DNA of 9,026 nucleotides from Acidobacteriaceae bacterium. Lineage in GTDB: Bacteria; Acidobacteriota; Terriglobia; Terriglobales; Acidobacteriaceae. Of the stretch, positions 6,230-9,026 are shown piece after piece. Where the stretch lies: assembly GCA_030042915.1 (NCBI GenBank), contig JASHYS010000181.1, forward strand, positions 1-9,026, in the 5' to 3' direction. Position 1 is the stretch's first letter; each line of letters opens with the position of its first letter. A model generated the notes under the pieces. That model saw nothing but the letters and a program-made list of their open reading frames with translations, did not search any database and had not been told where the DNA came from. The position numbers and the translations under genes are program-made.

Positions 6230-7444
6230 ATGAAGTTGAGTAAATTAAGCCAGCTGGTTCTGGTGGCAGTGATCGGACTGATCGCGGCCAGTCTCCTGTC
6301 GGCTTGCCTGATTGTCACCATCGACTATGTATACGTCGCTTGCTCAGCAGGCGCCTCGTCGGGCAGCACCGGGCAAATCGAAATCTACGCCGCTGACGCC
6401 GAGTCCGGAGCCTTGCGCCCGGTGGATAAGATTGTCGCCTCGGGGGGAACCGGCCCCGTGGCCCTGGCCGTGACCTCCGACTACGCGAATCTCTACGTCG
6501 CCAACCAGGGAAACAACTCCGTGGTCCATTTCGCCGTCGCCTCCGACGGCAGTCTGACTCAGAAGGACTCCATCACCACTTCGGCCGCCCCCGTCTATCT
6601 CGCGGTGAACAACGCCAACACCTATTTGTACGTTGTTTCCGGCACCACATCGGCCACTCTCACCGAGTACGCTCTCAGTTCCGGAACCATCGGTTCTGCC
6701 GCTGCCACTGAACCGCTTACCCTTCCGTCTCCGTACAGCAGCGACAGCATGGTGCCCACGGCCGTCAATGTGCTGGTTGACAACGATGCAGTCTACGCGA
6801 CCGCCTACGACAAATCCGCCTACAATCCAGGCGGCAGCACCACCAGCAATGCCAATCCCGGCTGGGTTTTCGGCTTCGCCGTAGGCTCAGGCGGCGCCTT
6901 GACCGCCGTTTCCGGCAGTCCCTACCAGGCCGGCGTCAAGCCCTCCGCCCTCGCCTCCGACCCCACCAACCGCTTTGTCTTTGTCACCGACTTCGCTTCC
7001 AATGAGCTGATTGGCTATAACGTGCAATCGGGCGGTGCGCTCAGCTTCCAGGTCAGCGGACCTTATAAGACCGGCAACCAGCCCACCTCCCTTACCATCG
7101 ATCCGCGCGGCATCTACATCTACCTGTCCAATTCGCTCGATTCGACGGTGTCGGCCTACACCATCTCCCTGCCCACCGGCACTCCATCCACGGTCGTGAA
7201 TGCAACCTCTTCAACGGGCAACTCCACCGACACCGATCCGGTATCGATCATTGTCGATCCCAGCCTGGGGCGTTACGTGTATACCGCCAACTATCTGGGC
7301 AACAGCATCTCCGGCTTCCGGCTCAACCCCAATACCGGGTCGCTCACGGCGACAGAATTGACGCCCTATCCCACCGGCGCCAATCCCACGGCTCTGATCG
7401 CCGTTCCTCACGGCAACCATGCCATACAGGTGGTGACGCCGTAA
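6230..7444 (+). CDS. Lipoprotein C: seven-bladed lactonase-like beta-propeller protein
   Basis: A 404-residue predicted lipoprotein of unknown function. The signal MKLSKLSQ plus a hydrophobic core ends in lipobox LLSAC, giving lipidated Cys26. Seven propeller repeats can be read by eye. They begin near YVYVACSAG, LYVANQGNNSVVHF, YLYVVSG, VYATAYD, FVFVTDFASNELIGY, IYLSNSLDSTVSAY and YVYTANYLGNSISGF. Most blades carry a (S/T)G(A/S)L turn and a P.ALA.DP-type strand. This is the architecture of the lactonase/YncE group. It is very similar to B, including at the DNA level around the SLDSTV blade, which points to a fairly recent duplication. The exported, anchored location argues against a sugar-phosphate lactonase role; binding of a ligand or an outer partner is equally possible. 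It ends 36 bases before the convergent acyltransferase. Confidence 0.88.
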   Translation: MKLSKLSQLVLVAVIGLIAASLLSACLIVTIDYVYVACSAGASSGSTGQIEIYAADAESGALRPVDKIVASGGTGPVALAVTSDYANLYVANQGNNSVVHFAVASDGSLTQKDSITTSAAPVYLAVNNANTYLYVVSGTTSATLTEYALSSGTIGSAAATEPLTLPSPYSSDSMVPTAVNVLVDNDAVYATAYDKSAYNPGGSTTSNANPGWVFGFAVGSGGALTAVSGSPYQAGVKPSALASDPTNRFVFVTDFASNELIGYNVQSGGALSFQVSGPYKTGNQPTSLTIDPRGIYIYLSNSLDSTVSAYTISLPTGTPSTVVNATSSTGNSTDTDPVSIIVDPSLGRYVYTANYLGNSISGFRLNPNTGSLTATELTPYPTGANPTALIAVPHGNHAIQVVTP

Positions 7445-7447
7445 AAG

Positions 7448-7473
7448 CAGGGATTAGGGAATAGGGATCAGGA
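7448..7473 (+). repeat. Heptad repeat, copy 1
   Basis: CA followed by the heptamers GGGATTA, GGGAATA, GGGATCA and then GGAA. It fills most of the 36-base gap between two convergent genes. It belongs to the same family as copies 2 and 3 and has the same orientation as copy 2. Confidence 0.65.
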
Positions 7474-7480
7474 AGCTGCC

Positions 7481-8611
7481 TCAATCGGCCGCCACGCGCT
7501 GCGGCTTGATCGCCGTCGTCGCTCCCAGTAACTGCCTCAGTTTGCGCTGCGCCGGCTTCTCAATGAAATAGAGAGCCAGAATGGCCGCCCCAATCAGCAA
7601 AACGTAGCTGAGCCACGGATCGAAGCGGCTCAGGTGCAGCCAGTCGAGCACGTGAGACCGATGCAGCAGCGTCCAAAGGCTGAAGTGCAGCAGGTACAGG
7701 CTGTAACTGGCTTCGCCGACAAACACCAAAGGCCGCACGCCCAGCGCACGCGACAACAAGTTCTCTCCGGCCAGGCCCAGAATCAGGCACCCGAACAGCG
7801 GCATCAACAGCCCGTCGTGAACCATGGCGTACGGCACCACTCGGCCCAGGCTCAGCACCCCGTAGATTCCTCCGAAGCCAATGATCGCCAGCCACAGCCG
7901 CAGCAGGCTGGTGCGCTCCAGCATTTGGTGCAGGTTGGCCAGCATCACGCCGAAGATGAAGCTGAATACGTGCGAGTAGGGCGTGTATTTGAGCGCCCAC
8001 AACCAGGGCCCGTAGCTCCAGCGATCGGGCCGCGGAATGCCGTCGGGATTGAAGACCATGTAGAGCGTGCCGGGAATCAGCCCCAGCGCCCACACGCCGG
8101 CCATTTTGGCCAGGTGCGGAGCGATGCGCACCGGGCGCTTCCATCGCGCCAGCCAGGGAAAGATCGCGTAATAGAAGGCTTCGGCCGACATGGTCCATGC
8201 CGGCGTATTCAGAAAAATGGCAATGGCCGGTATCCAGCCTTGCAGCAGCAGCGGCGTCAGCACCACGCCTGCCCAGAACATGCCATGCGTGTGCGTTTGG
8301 TAGTCTCCGCGCAATTGCGGAAGGCTGAGAAGCAGGCTCAAGAAATAAATGGGATAGATGCGGGCGAAGCGTGTCTTCCAGAAGCGCACCCGGTCCAGGT
8401 CTCCGGCGCGCGCGCGATCGTTGTAGTTGTACCCCAGTACGAACCCCGACAGAAGAATGAAATAGCTGACCGAGACGTAGCCGGCGTTGACCACGGGGGC
8501 CAGAAACCCGAACCACTGGGGGTTGGAAAAATGGAATAAGACGATGTTGACAGCCGCAAAACAGCGCAAGCCGGTAAGTGCGTTTAACGGTGCTGGCTTG
8601 CGGGTATCCAC
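7481..8611 (-). CDS. Integral membrane acyltransferase (acyltransferase-3 / OafA family)
   Basis: A 376-residue polytopic membrane protein expected to transfer an acyl group, often acetyl, to a surface sugar or lipid. The N-terminus has the family pattern LTGLRCFAAVNIVLFHF with Arg16 and the conserved His27. It is followed by the SVSYFILLSGFVLGY segment and FWKTRFARIYPIY, the R..R.YP motif. About ten hydrophobic segments follow, and the protein ends at the typical YFIEKPAQRKLRQ. There is no C-terminal SGNH domain, so this is the membrane module alone. The start is GTG at 8611: an in-frame TAA lies three codons upstream, so no earlier start exists other than CTG. The nearest GGAG is about 13 bases away, a weak site. 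The gene is downstream of pyrH on the same strand but separated by 184 bases of repeats, and it is bracketed by heptad repeat copies. The acceptor substrate cannot be deduced. Confidence 0.92.
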   Translation of the reverse strand: MDTRKPAPLNALTGLRCFAAVNIVLFHFSNPQWFGFLAPVVNAGYVSVSYFILLSGFVLGYNYNDRARAGDLDRVRFWKTRFARIYPIYFLSLLLSLPQLRGDYQTHTHGMFWAGVVLTPLLLQGWIPAIAIFLNTPAWTMSAEAFYYAIFPWLARWKRPVRIAPHLAKMAGVWALGLIPGTLYMVFNPDGIPRPDRWSYGPWLWALKYTPYSHVFSFIFGVMLANLHQMLERTSLLRLWLAIIGFGGIYGVLSLGRVVPYAMVHDGLLMPLFGCLILGLAGENLLSRALGVRPLVFVGEASYSLYLLHFSLWTLLHRSHVLDWLHLSRFDPWLSYVLLIGAAILALYFIEKPAQRKLRQLLGATTAIKPQRVAAD

Positions 8612-8635
8612 GAACAGTTAGACGCTCCGTAGAGA

Positions 8636-8669
8636 CAGGGAATAGGGAGTAGCCAGTAGTGAATAGAAA
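8636..8669 (+). repeat. Heptad repeat, copy 2 (left arm of inverted pair)
   Basis: CA followed by GGGAATA, GGGAGTA, GCCAGTA, GTGAATA and then GAAA. It lies 24 bases upstream of the acyltransferase start. It is a direct repeat of copy 1 and is inverted relative to copy 3, matching copy 3 at 29 of 34 positions without gaps. Confidence 0.75.
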
Positions 8670-8670
8670 A

Positions 8671-8684
8671 CAACCATTTGGTTG
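8671..8684. repeat. Short inverted repeat inside the heptad pair
   Basis: CAACCA-TT-TGGTTG has six-base arms around a two-base centre and lies just inside copy 2. It could be a small hairpin or a protein site. The evidence is only the symmetry. Confidence 0.3.
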
Positions 8685-8757
8685 GCGACTCTGGAGTTTG
8701 CCGAAGGATAACGAGGGCGTTAAAGGCGCGAAATCTCAAGCATTTGCACGGCTCTGA

Positions 8758-8791
8758 TTTCTACTCCCTACTGGCTATTGGCTATTCCCTG
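8758..8791 (-). repeat. Heptad repeat, copy 3 (right arm of inverted pair)
   Basis: Read on the minus strand, this is CA followed by GGGAATA, GCCAATA, GCCAGTA, GGGAGTA and then GAAA. It starts four bases after the pyrH stop. With copy 2 it would fold into a long stem with an 88-base loop in any transcript running from pyrH into the acyltransferase, and may act as the pyrH transcript end. Confidence 0.75.
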
Positions 8792-8795
8792 CTTC

Positions 8796-9026
8796 TTACG
8801 CCGTTACCAGCGAACCTACCTTTTCGCCCATCACCACGCGCCGGATGTTTCCCGGCCGGTTCATGTTGAAGATGATCATGGGCAGGTTGTTGTCCTTGCA
8901 CAGGCTCACCGCGGTCAGGTCCATCACCTTCAGGCCTTGCTGCAGAATGTCCATGTAGGTAATCACGTCGTACTTCACCGCGTCTTTCACCAGCACCGGG
9001 TCGGCGCTGTAAACGCCCTCCACCTT
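8796..9026 (-). CDS. pyrH: UMP kinase (uridylate kinase), C-terminal part
   Basis: Phosphorylates UMP to UDP with ATP in cytosolic pyrimidine nucleotide synthesis. Only the last 76 residues are in the window; the gene enters from the right edge and reads leftward, so it has no start here. The segment beginning VEGVYSADP matches the family pattern VDGV(Y/F)(T/S)ADP. It is followed by the conserved [26 protein letters not shown] and [13 protein letters not shown], all diagnostic of bacterial PyrH. It ends normally in VTA and a TAA stop. In many bacteria frr follows pyrH directly; here repeats and an acyltransferase follow instead. Confidence 0.95.
   Translation of the reverse strand, partial: KVEGVYSADPVLVKDAVKYDVITYMDILQQGLKVMDLTAVSLCKDNNLPMIIFNMNRPGNIRRVVMGEKVGSLVTA

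Noticed and set aside
3264..7444. Cytosolic 6-phosphogluconolactonase function for the propeller genes
   Set aside because: Fold similarity only. All three have lipoprotein signals, which places them outside the cytoplasm, away from that substrate.
7634..8539. Plus-strand open frame of about 300 codons rich in Gln, His and Arg
   Set aside because: It is antisense to the acyltransferase; the composition is the reverse reading of hydrophobic codons, not a real protein.
7448..8791. CRISPR array
   Set aside because: The repeats are heptad-based, only three copies are present with mixed orientation, and one interval is a complete gene. There are no regular spacers.
8678..8869. Small plus-strand open frame running across the repeats into pyrH
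   Set aside because: Part of it is antisense to pyrH and part reads through the heptad repeat; there is no ribosome binding site or family motif.

Overview
The window looks like part of a GC-rich, Gram-negative chromosome. The gene content (a secreted M13 peptidase, a secreted pectinesterase and several lipoprotein beta-propellers of the lactonase type) fits a soil acidobacterium of the Terriglobia kind best. That assignment is inferred from family content and base composition. There is no rRNA or other phylogenetic marker beyond a 76-residue piece of PyrH.

Layout. (1) Positions 1-722, minus strand: the N-terminal 240 residues of a secreted pectinesterase, cut by the window edge. (2) Positions 876-2987, plus strand, divergent from it: a complete, apparently active M13 zinc metallopeptidase. 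(3) Positions 3264-7444, plus strand: three consecutive paralogous lipoproteins, here called A, B and C. Each has a lipobox and a predicted seven-bladed YncE/lactonase-like beta-propeller. A and C have a matching TACAAT promoter-like box, and all three share ribosome binding site spacing and a conserved N-terminal leader. That leader moves the start of B to the second of two close ATGs (4770). A strong 12-bp hairpin follows A. (4) Positions 7481-8611, minus strand: a membrane acyltransferase of the OafA/acyltransferase-3 family, converging on propeller C. (5) Positions 8796-9026, minus strand: the C-terminal end of UMP kinase PyrH, cut by the window edge.

The most unusual non-coding structure is a family of heptamer-periodic repeats (units such as GGGAATA, GGGAGTA and GCCAGTA, each copy opening with CAGGGA). 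Two directly oriented copies bracket the acyltransferase almost exactly. A third, inverted copy starts four bases past the pyrH stop and forms a 34-base imperfect inverted repeat (29/34 matches) with the middle copy. This suggests the acyltransferase is a mobile or recently inserted unit lying after pyrH, where frr is commonly found.

Functionally, most of the window concerns the cell envelope and exterior: polysaccharide de-esterification, extracytoplasmic proteolysis, anchored beta-propellers of unknown ligand, and acylation of a surface glycan or lipid. Only pyrH is core metabolism. I saw no tRNA, rRNA, CRISPR array, transposase or recognised defence system. The lipoprotein propeller array and the heptad repeats are the best candidates for something undescribed.
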